Assembly: GCA_013178095.1 (NCBI GenBank)
Contig: JABLXK010000012.1
Span: 1 to 64,000, forward strand
From: Anaerolineae bacterium
GTDB taxonomy: Bacteria > Chloroflexota > Anaerolineae > Anaerolineales > Anaerolineaceae
Length of the DNA: 64,000 bases
Direction: 5' to 3'
The notes under the pieces are model-generated. The model was not told the DNA's origin, ran no database searches, and was given only the letters and a program-made list of their open reading frames with translations. Of this stretch, positions 28,127-36,535 are shown piece by piece. The translations under genes were made by a program, and so were the position numbers. The stretch's first letter is position 1; each line of letters opens with the position of its first letter.

Positions 28127-28482
28127 ATTACAAGGGGAAAAGCGAGGATTGAGTGCAAGCCCTCAGCGCAGCGAGGGACGTCGAAGCCTCAGTACCTTGC
28201 CCTCAGCAGCATAAGGCGTTGAAGCCTGCCCACCTGCCTCCTTAGCGACCGCTGAACTTGTCGAAGCCAGAGCAACGGCGTCAGGGTATTTTTTTAGCCC
28301 ACCCATGCCTGAGGGAGATATTAGTGGTTTTTTTGCGAACCTGGCGAAGCCGGGTGTGGCGATCTCTAAAGACCAATAATAGCGCGAGCCGATCCTGATT
28401 TGCGCCGGTTTTTTTTAGTGTTAGAATGCCTGCTAAGATCGCGCATACCTGCCATTTTCTCAGTAACATTCATGGAGGTTCA
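28127..28482. repeat. Gene-free stretch with two repeat types
   Basis: No gene is visible. At about 28150-28275 there are three variants of a CTCAGC...GTCGAAGCC motif, the last being CTGAACTTGTCGAAGCC. This also occurs at 41.83 and 47.35 kb. At about 28335-28366 lies GCGAACCTGGCGAAGCCGGG followed by TGTGGCGATCTC. A relative occurs at 47.21 kb. A T-rich spacer after GCCGG near 28412 precedes the next gene. Confidence 0.6.
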
Positions 28483-29427
28483 ATGAAAGTCTTCCCCCGC
28501 ATTTTAATAATCGCCTTGTGTACAGTTGCATTTATGAGCGCTTGTGCGAACCGCAACGATGACCAGCCTTGTTCTCGCATCGCCTATGTCCGTTTCGATT
28601 CCTCTCATAACGTTCTGCCGGATATCTACTCCGTATGTGAGAATGGCAGCCATCCCGTCCAACTGACTGATGATCCGGCAAACGACGTTATGCCGGCCTG
28701 GTCGCCGGATGGGCAAAAGATTGCTTTTGTTTCCGACCGCACAGGTCAGTACCAAATTTTTATGATGGCTGCCGACGGCAGCAATGTCGAACAATTAACG
28801 GATGATCTGGAAAATGACACGCCCATGTGGCTGCCGGAGGGTGGCCGCATCGCTTTTCGCACGACTGATGGACAGGGCTTGTGGTGGTGGCGCGAGTTGG
28901 AATTGAACAACCGGCAGATCACTATGCTCAGCGAACCCAGCTACGATTTCTTTTTTCAAAAACAAACCTGGTCTCCTGATGGTAAGAAGATCGCTTATAT
29001 GTCGATGCAGGAGCAGGCTGCCCGCAACGACGGCTCCAGCCAGATTCACGTCAAAAACAGCGATGGCAGCGGCGATAAAGCCTTGACCGATAATATCTGG
29101 GAGAATGCCAACCCGGTCTGGTCGCCGGATGGTAAGCAAATTGCGTTTCTATCGGAGATGCACGGCGAATATAATATTTTTGCTTTGTATGTCATGCACG
29201 CGGATGGCAGTCATGTGCGCCAGTTGAGCCAGCCGATTTATGGCGACACCTACACGGTATATAGCTGGTCACCGGACGGAGAGAATATTGCGATTTCTGA
29301 TATCAATACCAGCCGCATTGAGATGATCACTGTGGCTGATGGCAGTATACGCTGTTTGATCCCTGAAGGGGACAGCGGTGATGCTTATTATTGGTATCCA
29401 AGCTGGCAGCCGGAGATTTTGAGGTAG
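28483..29427 (+). CDS. TolB-like beta-propeller lipoprotein
   Basis: 314 residues. Lipoprotein signal with FMSAC (Cys at about 21). The mature part is a chain of PD40/TolB-type repeats with the recurring WSPDGQKIAFVSD pattern (about residues 85, 175, 225 and 270) and DG(S)NVEQLTDD linkers, giving a six-bladed propeller. ATG at 28483 has GGAGG 5 bases upstream. A longer frame from 28426 lacks any. No Tol-Pal partners are near, so it is likely a surface or periplasm-side binding protein rather than true TolB. Confidence 0.82.
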   Translation: MKVFPRILIIALCTVAFMSACANRNDDQPCSRIAYVRFDSSHNVLPDIYSVCENGSHPVQLTDDPANDVMPAWSPDGQKIAFVSDRTGQYQIFMMAADGSNVEQLTDDLENDTPMWLPEGGRIAFRTTDGQGLWWWRELELNNRQITMLSEPSYDFFFQKQTWSPDGKKIAYMSMQEQAARNDGSSQIHVKNSDGSGDKALTDNIWENANPVWSPDGKQIAFLSEMHGEYNIFALYVMHADGSHVRQLSQPIYGDTYTVYSWSPDGENIAISDINTSRIEMITVADGSIRCLIPEGDSGDAYYWYPSWQPEILR

Positions 29428-29458
29428 ATTGTTTTTCGGTTATTCTTTTTGAATCAGT

Positions 29459-29464
29459 TATAAT
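29459..29464 (+). promoter_or_regulatory. -10 element of the foldase/isomerase pair
   Basis: TATAAT ends 6 bases before the GTG at 29471, with TTCGGT as a weak -35 at an 18-base distance. There is no ribosome site between, so the message is probably leaderless. Confidence 0.5.
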
Positions 29465-29470
29465 CCTTCC

Positions 29471-30352
29471 GTGATGAAAAACCATCGAACCCTGTTCATT
29501 TCAATTATTCTGGCATTTGTCCTGTTATCCCTTTCCGCCTGCGGCGGACGGGAACCCGCGGCCACGCCCACCCCGACACTGGAACCGACCCCCACCGAAG
29601 AACCCATGGCGGCCCACGTTAATGGAGCCGGTATTCTGCTGGCCGAATACCAGGCTGAGTTGCAGCGTTACCAGGCGGCGCTTCAGGCGGAAGGCGCGGC
29701 TTTCGATCAAGCTGCCGCATCCAAAGAAGTGATCGACGAACTTGTGAACCAAACCCTGCTGGCGCAGGCCGCCGCATCCCAAAATTACACGGTGAATGAC
29801 GCCGCTTTGCAGGCCCGCATCGATGAACTGGCTGGCGAAGCCGGCGGCGTGGAAGCGCTCAACGCCTGGCTGGCGCAAAATTTCTACACGGATGCGAGCT
29901 TCCGGCTGGCTTTGAAACGCGAGATGGCTGCCGTTTGGATGCGCAACCAGATCATCGCTTCTGTTCCATCCACCGCCGAACAGGTGCATGCCCGCCAAAT
30001 CCTGCTGGACAGCCAGAGCGAGGCCGAGAGCGTCCTGCGTCAGTTGCAGGCTGGCACTCCTTTCGACACGCTGGCGTATCAATACGATACTCTAACCGGC
30101 GGTGAGCTGGGCTGGTTCCCGCGCGGATACCTGCTGCAGCCTGAGGTTGAAAGTGCCGCTTTCAGCCTCGAAGCGGGTGCGTATAGCGGCGTGATCAGCA
30201 CCTCCAATGGTTACCATATCATTGAAGTCATCGAAAAAGATGCGCAGCATGCGCTCTCCCCCGATGCGCTGCTTTTCCTGCAGCGCCAGGCATTGGAAAA
30301 CTGGCTGGAAACACAACGGTCTCAGGGCAATATCGAGATCACAATTCCTTAA
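29471..30352 (+). CDS. Parvulin-type peptidyl-prolyl isomerase lipoprotein (PrsA/SurA-like)
   Basis: 293 residues. Lipobox LSLSAC (Cys at about 24), then a TPTPTLEPTPTEEP linker, a helical SurA_N-like domain (about 48-165) and a parvulin domain (about 168-260). The parvulin domain has VHARQILLDSQSEAESVLRQ, GGELGWFPRGYL and SNGYHIIEVIE, the typical substrate-site segments. It assists folding of exported proteins outside the membrane. The start is GTG 29471 or ATG 29474. A TATAAT 6 bases upstream and no ribosome site favour a leaderless start. The SIS-domain gene follows 15 bases later. Confidence 0.85.
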   Translation: MMKNHRTLFISIILAFVLLSLSACGGREPAATPTPTLEPTPTEEPMAAHVNGAGILLAEYQAELQRYQAALQAEGAAFDQAAASKEVIDELVNQTLLAQAAASQNYTVNDAALQARIDELAGEAGGVEALNAWLAQNFYTDASFRLALKREMAAVWMRNQIIASVPSTAEQVHARQILLDSQSEAESVLRQLQAGTPFDTLAYQYDTLTGGELGWFPRGYLLQPEVESAAFSLEAGAYSGVISTSNGYHIIEVIEKDAQHALSPDALLFLQRQALENWLETQRSQGNIEITIP

Positions 30353-30367
30353 AAGAAAAAACATCCC

Positions 30368-30970
30368 ATGGAAATCGATTATTTGAAAACTGGCCGCCAG
30401 GTACTGCGCGATGAGATCGAAGCCATGCGCCGCCTGGATGAAATATTGGATGAAAGTTTCGAAAGAGCCTGCCGCATGATCGACGCCTGCCGGGGCAGGG
30501 TGGTGTTCGTCGGCATCGGCCACTCCGGCCACGTGGCCGCCAAGTCCGCCTCCAGTTTTTCCAGCCTGGGAATTCTCTCCTTCTTCCTGCATGCCGCCGA
30601 AGCGGTGCATGGCGAGTTGGGCGCGCTGGCCGCCGGGGATGTGGCCATCCTGATCTCCAACAGCGGCGAGACAGCCGAGATTCTGGCACTGCTGCCGCGC
30701 ATCAAGGAATTGGGCGTCGGGAGCATTGCCATCGTGGGCAAATCTGAGTCCACCCTGGCGCGCAATTGCGACGTGATCCTGCCCACCGGATTTACCGCAG
30801 AAGCCGGGCCGCTGAAATTTGCCGGTTCCAGCAGCGGGCTGCTCTCGCTGGCCTTGTGTGATATGCTCGCCATGGCTGTCGCCGCCGCGCGCGGCCTGAC
30901 CGCTGAAGCCTACTCGAAGCATCACCCCGGCGGCGCCGTAGGTGCCAGCCTGCATGCGAACTTGAAATAG
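30368..30970 (+). CDS. SIS-domain sugar-phosphate isomerase (KpsF/GutQ-like, no CBS domains)
   Basis: 200 residues. One SIS domain: VVFVGIGHSGHVAAKSASSF with the phosphate-binding Ser/His, ISNSGETAEI, and the late HHPGGAVGASL, which corresponds to the HPGGxLG motif of arabinose-5-phosphate isomerases. KpsF and GutQ have two extra CBS domains that are absent here, so it is the catalytic half only. Hexulose-6-phosphate isomerase or another ketose isomerase is also possible. No clear ribosome site. It is probably coupled to the upstream foldase gene. Confidence 0.8.
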   Translation: MEIDYLKTGRQVLRDEIEAMRRLDEILDESFERACRMIDACRGRVVFVGIGHSGHVAAKSASSFSSLGILSFFLHAAEAVHGELGALAAGDVAILISNSGETAEILALLPRIKELGVGSIAIVGKSESTLARNCDVILPTGFTAEAGPLKFAGSSSGLLSLALCDMLAMAVAAARGLTAEAYSKHHPGGAVGASLHANLK

Positions 30971-31217
30971 TATCGTTTGTTGCGTATTTTTAGAATTCAA
31001 AGTGTCATTCCGAGTGGGGGGAGGAATCTCGGCTGTCCTGAGATCATCCTGTTCAACGACGATATTTTGATCATTGCTCTTTGACCATTAGAATTCGTAA
31101 GCATACTCTTTCTATGGAACTTGCGCATAGGTATCCGGTCAAACCCTGATAGATTTTGGCAGGCTTTGAGAGAGTTTCTTCATATAATCGAGTCATCCCA
31201 TCAATAAAGAGGTAAAC
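30971..31217. repeat. Gene-free stretch with a dispersed repeat copy
   Basis: At 31003-31036 lies GTCATTCCGAG ... GAGGAATCTCGG, the same family as at 13391 but with the central GCGAAGC replaced by a G run. The rest is AT-rich and probably holds the promoter of the following gene, including a TATAAT just before the end (about 31183-31188). Confidence 0.6.
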
Positions 31218-32783
31218 ATGAAAAAATACCTTCTGCCGGTTTCCACCGCGATCGGGCTGCTCTTCGACCTGTTGTTCTGGAAGAAGGCCCCTGGCATCTC
31301 CTTCCCGCTGTTCGTTCTGTTAGGTGTATCCGCGGGATGGTTATTGTTGAAAACAGACGGCAAATCACCGAAGCAGATCAACTGTTGGCTGCTGGTACCC
31401 ATCCTTTTCTTTTCTGCAATAACCGTTTTGCGTAGGGAACCGATGACTGTTTTCCTGGGTTTTCTTTTCACTTTCTTCTGCGTGCTCTTGCTGCCGGTTT
31501 CCTGGCTGAACGGACTGTGGCCGGCTTTCAATCTGGCGGATTATGCGGTTAACTTCGTAAATCTGGTGGGCGGGATATTAACCTTGCCCTGGCGGGAGCA
31601 AAAAACCGCCGGTGACGAGCAAATCAAAAAAGGAAAGAAATCGCTTGGCCCCATCCTGCGCGGGTTGGCGCTCTCGCTGCCGGTTTGGCTGATGTTTATT
31701 GCCCTGCTTTCCTCTGCCGATTTGATCTTTGCCCAGCGCCTGGATGCTTTGCTGAAAAACTTCAATTTAGGCAATATGTCCGAATTGCTCGTGCAGGCTA
31801 TCCTGGTCGCTCTGGTCGGATTTTTCTTTGCCGGTGCGGTGCTCTTTGCCGCGCAGCGCAGCGCGCGTATAAAACTGGCGGGTGCGGATAAACCCTGGCT
31901 GGTTCCCTTGCTGGGCATGACCGAAGCTGCCATCCTGTTGGGCGGCGTGATTCTGCTCTTCGGCGTGTTTGTCGCCATGCAATTCCGTTATTTTTTCTCC
32001 GGCCAAGCCAACATTACGCTGGACGGCTTCACTTACGCGGAATACGCGCGGCGTGGCTTTGGCGAATTGCTGAGTGTGGCATTTCTAAGCGTCCTAATGC
32101 AGCAAGCTATTAGTTTGATTACGCGGCGCGAAACCGTGCAGGAACGCCGCGCTTTCACCGCTTTCTCCCTGACCATTATCGCCCTGGTGCTGGTGATTCT
32201 GGTTTCGGCGTTCCAGCGCCTCACGTTATACGAGTCCGCCTACGGTTTCACGCGCATGCGCACCTACCCGCACGTCTTCATGCTTTGGCTGGGCGTTCTG
32301 CTCGTGGCGGTCGCGGTTATGGAAGTGCTGGGCCGCCAGCGCTGGTTTATCAACGCGGCCATCCTGGCTGCCATGGGCTTTGGCGCGACGCTCGGCATAA
32401 TGAATGTGGACCGGCTCATCGTCCAGCGCAACCTGCGAAACGCCGCCGCGGGCATGCCGCTGGATGCGGGTTATCTGGCAAGTTTATCCAGCGACGCAAT
32501 TCCGGTGCTGGTTGAAAATCTGGCGGAGGACACCCTACCTGAGAGTGTGCGCGAGGGCGTCGGCGCTGCTCTAGTCTGCTACCGCGATGTGTTTGCAAAC
32601 GATGCCCTGAAAGCGAAACCCTGGCCCTCGTATCATTTTTCTGAATCGCGAGCGCAGCAAGCCCTGCAGGGCGTGCATGCCCGGTTGGAAGATTATCACG
32701 TGAATAACGAAACCTGGCCGGCCATGGTCGCTGCGCCCTCCGGCAAGATATATTCCTGCCAAAGTGTGACAGGTATGGATTAG
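31218..32783 (+). CDS. DUF4173-type multi-pass membrane protein
   Basis: 521 residues with about twelve membrane segments and a soluble C-terminal stretch of about 90 residues. The segments LLSSADLIFAQRLD, FTYAEYARRGFGELLSVAF and LYESAYGFTRMRTYPH are the hallmarks of the DUF4173 family, whose function is unknown. Ribosome site AGAGG precedes the ATG. It stands alone between repeat-bearing spacers. Confidence 0.82.
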   Translation: MKKYLLPVSTAIGLLFDLLFWKKAPGISFPLFVLLGVSAGWLLLKTDGKSPKQINCWLLVPILFFSAITVLRREPMTVFLGFLFTFFCVLLLPVSWLNGLWPAFNLADYAVNFVNLVGGILTLPWREQKTAGDEQIKKGKKSLGPILRGLALSLPVWLMFIALLSSADLIFAQRLDALLKNFNLGNMSELLVQAILVALVGFFFAGAVLFAAQRSARIKLAGADKPWLVPLLGMTEAAILLGGVILLFGVFVAMQFRYFFSGQANITLDGFTYAEYARRGFGELLSVAFLSVLMQQAISLITRRETVQERRAFTAFSLTIIALVLVILVSAFQRLTLYESAYGFTRMRTYPHVFMLWLGVLLVAVAVMEVLGRQRWFINAAILAAMGFGATLGIMNVDRLIVQRNLRNAAAGMPLDAGYLASLSSDAIPVLVENLAEDTLPESVREGVGAALVCYRDVFANDALKAKPWPSYHFSESRAQQALQGVHARLEDYHVNNETWPAMVAAPSGKIYSCQSVTGMD

Positions 32784-32794
32784 GATAAATTATT

Positions 32795-32978
32795 TTTGCG
32801 AGCGATGCGAAGCATCGCGAAGCAATCTTCGAGACGCATAGCGGGAGCTATGCGCGGAGATACACTATCGATGGCGACCTCAAGACGCCTTCGATAGTGT
32901 ACAACGATGCCATGAGATCGCTTCGTCGCTTGCTCTTAACGAAGTGAAGGGCTGGCGCTCCTCGCGAATACAATTTTT
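32795..32978. repeat. Composite palindromic repeat element, about 180 bases
   Basis: The left end (TTTTTGCGAG, then GCGAAGCAATCT) and the right end (GATCGCTTCG to CTCGCGAATACAATTTTT) are imperfect inverted copies of one motif. Between them are three hairpins: GATGC/GCATC, GCATAGC/GCTATGC, and a 16-base arm pair with one mismatch (32861-32876 and 32886-32901, TACACTATCGA at its base). No ORF is inside. It looks like a BIME- or MITE-like non-autonomous element. Confidence 0.7.
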
Positions 32979-33020
32979 CAAGATTGATTTATGATCCTCA
33001 TTGCGCTGCCAGGATGATAT

Positions 33021-33056
33021 AAAAAAACCGTTCCCTTCAAAAACAGGGAACGGTTT
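33021..33056 (-). terminator. Terminator of the macro-SpoU-DUF711 operon
   Basis: AAACCGTTCCCT (33025-33036) and AGGGAACGGTTT (33045-33056) form a 12-bp stem. On the minus strand a run of seven T follows. Confidence 0.9.
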
Positions 33057-33061
33057 GTACG

Positions 33062-34279
33062 TCAGCTCATACGCTCGCGCTTCTTTATCTCCAGCCACTC
33101 CGAACTGGCCAGCACGCGGCTGAGCGCCCTGGCTGGTAAATCCATGATCTGACCGTTCTGGAAAAAATCGAAATTGAAAAATGTCTTGTCGCCGCTCTTT
33201 AATCCCGGCACAGGCATCAGGCGCGCGGTCAGCGGCTTGTCCAGCCGCAGGGATAAAGAACAGATGTCCATCAGCAGCGGCGTGATCATCTCCGCGCTCA
33301 CGTCCCCCGGCAGCGGTACGGTGTCCAACCCTGTCCCGCACACCGCCGAATATAAAAGCAGATCCTTGATGGTGAATTGTGCGTTCTCGGTGCGCGCCGC
33401 CAGCGTGCAATCCTCCAGCACCGGCATCATCAATCCGTTGTATCCGGTGCGCTTCCAGCTTCCCTGGTCAAGGGCATTGGCCAGCAGAGCGGCTGCTGTC
33501 AGGCTGCCCAGGTAGCCGACTGACGGGATGCCGACATTTTCAAAGGCTTTTCCCAGCGAGCACCATTCCTCCGGGAAAGGCGCCAGTGAAAAATCGAAGC
33601 CTTTGAACGCGATGCCGAATTTCTTTTCGGCGGCGCGGGCAACCGGCTGTAAAACCTCGGCTGCCGCGTTCAGCGCGCGCACCAGTTCCGCGCTGCCCTC
33701 GCCGGCGCTGCGGGCGTGCTCGAAAGCGCTCACCGCTGCGTCGGCGCACTGCATGGCCAGCGCGAACGCCGGCTCATGGTTGTAACTATAGGAGGCCGGG
33801 AAGAAGGGCGTGAACGGCCGCACGTGGCTCATCGCGCAAAAATGCAGGTTGGCGAAGCCGTCCGGTGTGATGGCCGCGCATTCCGTGATGATCCTTGCAC
33901 AGGCTTTCACCGCCGTGCTGGATATGCCGCGGTTGTGATGCGTCATAATCCCGCCGCAGAAAACGTTCTGGGTGGCCTTCAGGATTTCCGGGACCAGCTC
34001 GAATTCTTCGGGGTGCGAAACGCGCGCCGGGCCGATTGCCAGGTAAGTGAAATCGTACCCGGCGGCGGTATTTTCCAGCGCGGCAATTTTTTCCACGGTG
34101 GTTTTGGGTTCAGTGTACATGCCGAAAGGCACGGTGGCCAGCCGGGTGGTCTGCACCTCCCAGCCGAGCTTGATGAACTCGTCCTGGCAAAACTCGCGCA
34201 GGCGCGTGAATGTGTCCAGGGTTTCGGTAAAAGCCTTGCTGTTGGGGTTGGCGAAACAGGTGATGGAACGGATCTTCAT
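33062..34279 (-). CDS. DUF711 family protein
   Basis: 405 residues. Matches the DUF711 (UPF0210-like) family, with MKIRSITCF at the start, CGGIMTHHNRGIS, FKGFDFSLAPFPE and LMMPVLEDCTLA. The family is related to glycyl-radical-like folds, but no reaction is established, and no glycyl-radical motif is visible here. AGAGGAAA precedes the ATG, which overlaps the stop of the SpoU methyltransferase gene by 3-4 bases (ATGA), so it is co-translated with it. Confidence 0.82.
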   Translation of the reverse strand: MKIRSITCFANPNSKAFTETLDTFTRLREFCQDEFIKLGWEVQTTRLATVPFGMYTEPKTTVEKIAALENTAAGYDFTYLAIGPARVSHPEEFELVPEILKATQNVFCGGIMTHHNRGISSTAVKACARIITECAAITPDGFANLHFCAMSHVRPFTPFFPASYSYNHEPAFALAMQCADAAVSAFEHARSAGEGSAELVRALNAAAEVLQPVARAAEKKFGIAFKGFDFSLAPFPEEWCSLGKAFENVGIPSVGYLGSLTAAALLANALDQGSWKRTGYNGLMMPVLEDCTLAARTENAQFTIKDLLLYSAVCGTGLDTVPLPGDVSAEMITPLLMDICSLSLRLDKPLTARLMPVPGLKSGDKTFFNFDFFQNGQIMDLPARALSRVLASSEWLEIKKRERMS

Positions 34280-35061
34280 TGTATTTTCCTCTGACGGTAA
34301 ACTTCATACATTAAGATGCTGGCGGACATGGCGGCGTTCAGCGATTCGTTGTGCACTTGCATGGGGATCGAAATGGTGCAGTCGGCAATTTGCCGGATCG
34401 CGGCTTCGGCGCCGAAGGCTTCGCTGCCAATGATGAGGCAAAGCGGCTGGCTGAAATCCGCTTCCCAACTGCTTTGCCGGCCTTGCGCGTCCGCCAGGCA
34501 GATCCGCAAGGGTTTTCCTGCGCCGTGTTTGCAGGTTTGCTCGATTTGCGCGGCGTCCATGAAATCCACCGGCAGCTTGAACTGCGCGCCCATGCCCGAG
34601 CGCAGCGCTTTGGGCGAGAATGGGTCGGCGCTGCCGGGGGTGAGCGCCACGCGCGCAAAACCGAAGGCGCTGGCGCTGCGCAGGATGGTGCCCAGGTTGC
34701 CCGGGTCGCGCATTTGGTCCAGCACTAAAATCGGTTCGCGTGCGGATTGGTCGTGAAAAGGCTTCTTTTTGAAAACGATCAGCAGCCCTTGCGGGGTTTC
34801 GGTATCAGAAACGCGTTCGAGCAGCCCGCTTTCGATCTCTTCCACCGCCGATTGCCGGGGATCGATGCGCCTGATCAATGCCCTGCCGCGCTCCGATAAT
34901 CCCGCGCTGAACAACACCAGGCTGGGGCGGTACCCCGCTTCCAGCGCCTCTTCCGCCAGGCGCACGCCTTCCACCACGAATTCGCCTGCCTGGTCGCGGT
35001 GTTTCTTGTTCGCCAGCAGTTCGCGCACGCGTTGGATCGATGGGTTCTTGATGGATGTGAT
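34276..35061 (-). CDS. SpoU/TrmH-family RNA methyltransferase
   Basis: 261 residues. An N-terminal substrate domain (MITSIKNPSIQRVRELL, FVVEGVRLAEEAL) is followed by a SPOUT domain with the three motifs LVLDQMRDPGNLGTILRSA (Asn and Arg of the active site), LIIGSEAFGA and ISIPMQVHNESLNAAMSASIL. Typical of rRNA 2'-O-ribose methyltransferases such as RlmB or TsnR. ATG 35061 has AGGA 6 bases upstream and lies 4 bases after the macro gene stop. An ATG at 35097 would overlap that gene. The exact RNA target is unknown. Confidence 0.9.
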   Translation of the reverse strand: MTSIKNPSIQRVRELLANKKHRDQAGEFVVEGVRLAEEALEAGYRPSLVLFSAGLSERGRALIRRIDPRQSAVEEIESGLLERVSDTETPQGLLIVFKKKPFHDQSAREPILVLDQMRDPGNLGTILRSASAFGFARVALTPGSADPFSPKALRSGMGAQFKLPVDFMDAAQIEQTCKHGAGKPLRICLADAQGRQSSWEADFSQPLCLIIGSEAFGAEAAIRQIADCTISIPMQVHNESLNAAMSASILMYEVYRQRKIQ

Positions 35062-35065
35062 CATT

Positions 35066-35635
35066 TCAATCCTGCTCGAAAGCGCTGCTGAAGGCATCCG
35101 AAAAGGCTTTCAACGTGGGATCGTCGAACAGGGCAATCGTAACCGATTTAAGCCCGGATTCGGCGTGGCTGTCGAAATAAGCCGGTATGCATTTCATGAA
35201 CAGCGCAGCGGCCAGCTCTTTAGGAAAGCCGAAGATGCCGGTTGAGATGGCGGGAAAGGCGATGCTGGTGAGGGCTAACTCGTCGGCCAGCGCCAGGCTG
35301 CCGGTGATGGCTTCCACCAGTTTGCGGCCTTCGTCGCCCTCACCCCACACCGGGCCGACCGCATGGATCACGTATTTACAGGGCATGTTCCCGCCGGAGG
35401 TGTATGCCGGGTGGGCATGCGTCACCGGGCCGTGCTGCCGCACCCAGGCATTGCTTTCCGCCTGGATGGCGGGGCCGCCCTGGCGGGCAATGGCGGCCGC
35501 CACACCGCCGCCGTGCGCCAGATGAGCGTTCGCGGCGTTCACAATCGCGTCCACCGCCAGGCGGGTGATGTCGCCCCGGCAGATTTCCAGGATGCGCCCG
35601 CCGCTCAGACCGATGCTTTTCATGATTTCCGTCAT
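35066..35635 (-). CDS. Macro domain ADP-ribose hydrolase/O-acetyl-ADP-ribose deacetylase
   Basis: 189 residues, a single macro domain. ICRGDITRLAVDAIVNAANAHLAHGGGVAAAI contains the catalytic Asn and the Gly-rich substrate loop, and AFPAISTGIFGFP the phosphate loop. MacroD-type enzymes remove ADP-ribose from proteins or hydrolyse acyl-ADP-ribose. GGAGGAGAGG precedes the ATG. It is first of three coupled genes with the RNA methyltransferase and DUF711. Confidence 0.93.
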   Translation of the reverse strand: MTEIMKSIGLSGGRILEICRGDITRLAVDAIVNAANAHLAHGGGVAAAIARQGGPAIQAESNAWVRQHGPVTHAHPAYTSGGNMPCKYVIHAVGPVWGEGDEGRKLVEAITGSLALADELALTSIAFPAISTGIFGFPKELAAALFMKCIPAYFDSHAESGLKSVTIALFDDPTLKAFSDAFSSAFEQD

Positions 35636-35660
35636 TGTTCCTCTCCTCCTATTGTAAACA

Positions 35661-35687
35661 AAAAAGGCAGTTGCATGAACTGCCTTT
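35661..35687 (-). terminator. Terminator of the rpmI-rplT unit
   Basis: AAAGGCAGTT (35663-35672) and AACTGCCTTT (35678-35687) with a 5-base loop. On the minus strand TTTTTTG follows. Confidence 0.85.
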
Positions 35688-35731
35688 ATCGGTGATTTTC
35701 CTTATCAGGTCTTGTGTTACAGGCTTGAGAT

Positions 35732-36085
35732 CTAAATCGCAGCTTTGGCTTTTTCCACCACGCTGGTGAATGCCTGCGGATCGCGCACGGCCAGGTCGGC
35801 CAGCATCTTGCGGTTGAGCAGAATGTTGGCTTTCTTCATGCCGTAAATGAACTTGCTGTAGCTCAATCCGTTGGTGCGGGCGCCGGCATTGATGCGGGCG
35901 ATCCACAATTTGCGCAGATCGCGTTTGCGATTGCGGCGGTCGCGGGTTGCATACCACAAGCTCTTCAGCATGGTTTCGTTTGCGCGCCGGAACAAGCGGC
36001 TGCGTGTGCCGAAGTTTCCCTTGTTTAGCTTTATTACTTTCTTGTGTCGCAGATGGGTAACGGTTCCACCTTTTACACGTGTCAT
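35732..36085 (-). CDS. rplT: Ribosomal protein bL20
   Basis: 117 residues, full length. [40 protein letters not shown] and [16 protein letters not shown] are diagnostic. Binds 23S rRNA early in 50S assembly and in many bacteria represses its own operon. Ribosome site AAAGGAG precedes the ATG. It follows rpmI after 81 bases and ends at a terminator. Confidence 0.97.
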   Translation of the reverse strand: MTRVKGGTVTHLRHKKVIKLNKGNFGTRSRLFRRANETMLKSLWYATRDRRNRKRDLRKLWIARINAGARTNGLSYSKFIYGMKKANILLNRKMLADLAVRDPQAFTSVVEKAKAAI

Positions 36086-36166
36086 GATTCACTCCTTTGC
36101 GTACCCCTGGGCGCCGGTTTTATACCAGTTGTGTGCACCCAACAGCCGCACGATGTCTAATTTCTA

Positions 36167-36406
36167 CTAACGGTTTTTTTCCAAATACGGCGCCAGTCTT
36201 TCGACGCGCTGGACGATTGCATCGCCCTTCACTGTCACCATTTCAGCCAACAAAGCTTTGGTGCGTCTTGAACGGTTGCGGCGCAGGTGGCTCTTTCCGC
36301 CTTTGGTGCGGACCAGTTTGCCGGAACCGGTGGCGCGAAAACGCTTTGACGTAGCCTTGTGGGTTTTCAGTTTAAACTTACTTGAAGTTGTCTGTTTCCT
36401 CGGCAC
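36167..36406 (-). CDS. rpmI: Ribosomal protein bL35
   Basis: 79 residues, longer than the usual 64-66. The core FKLKTHKATSKRFRATGSGKL and SHLRRNRSRRTKALL is clear. The extra length is an N-terminal MPRKQTTSS and a C-terminal VQRVERLAPYLEKNR that keeps the usual LAPYL end. Starts with GTG at 36406 after AAAGGAG. A terminator-like hairpin and an extended -10 promoter separate it from infC. Confidence 0.93.
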   Translation of the reverse strand: MPRKQTTSSKFKLKTHKATSKRFRATGSGKLVRTKGGKSHLRRNRSRRTKALLAEMVTVKGDAIVQRVERLAPYLEKNR

Positions 36407-36459
36407 GGTCTTACTCCTTTATAGAATACAAAAAAATATCGCCTGATAAGCGAATCGCA

Positions 36460-36468
36460 ATTATACCA
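36460..36468 (-). promoter_or_regulatory. Extended -10 promoter of rpmI-rplT
   Basis: On the minus strand TGG directly precedes TATAAT (36465 to 36460), right after the infC terminator, giving rpmI-rplT an independent start. No good -35 is seen. Confidence 0.5.
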
Positions 36469-36474
36469 GATTAA

Positions 36475-36505
36475 CAAAAAAGGAACACACTGCGGTGTGC
36501 TCCTT
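36475..36505 (-). terminator. Terminator between infC and rpmI
   Basis: AAGGAACACAC and GTGTGCTCCTT pair with one mismatch around TGCG. On the minus strand six T follow. It would end, or attenuate, the infC message. Confidence 0.75.
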
Positions 36506-36535
36506 GCATTTCTAAAAAACGATGCTGCGCTGTCC

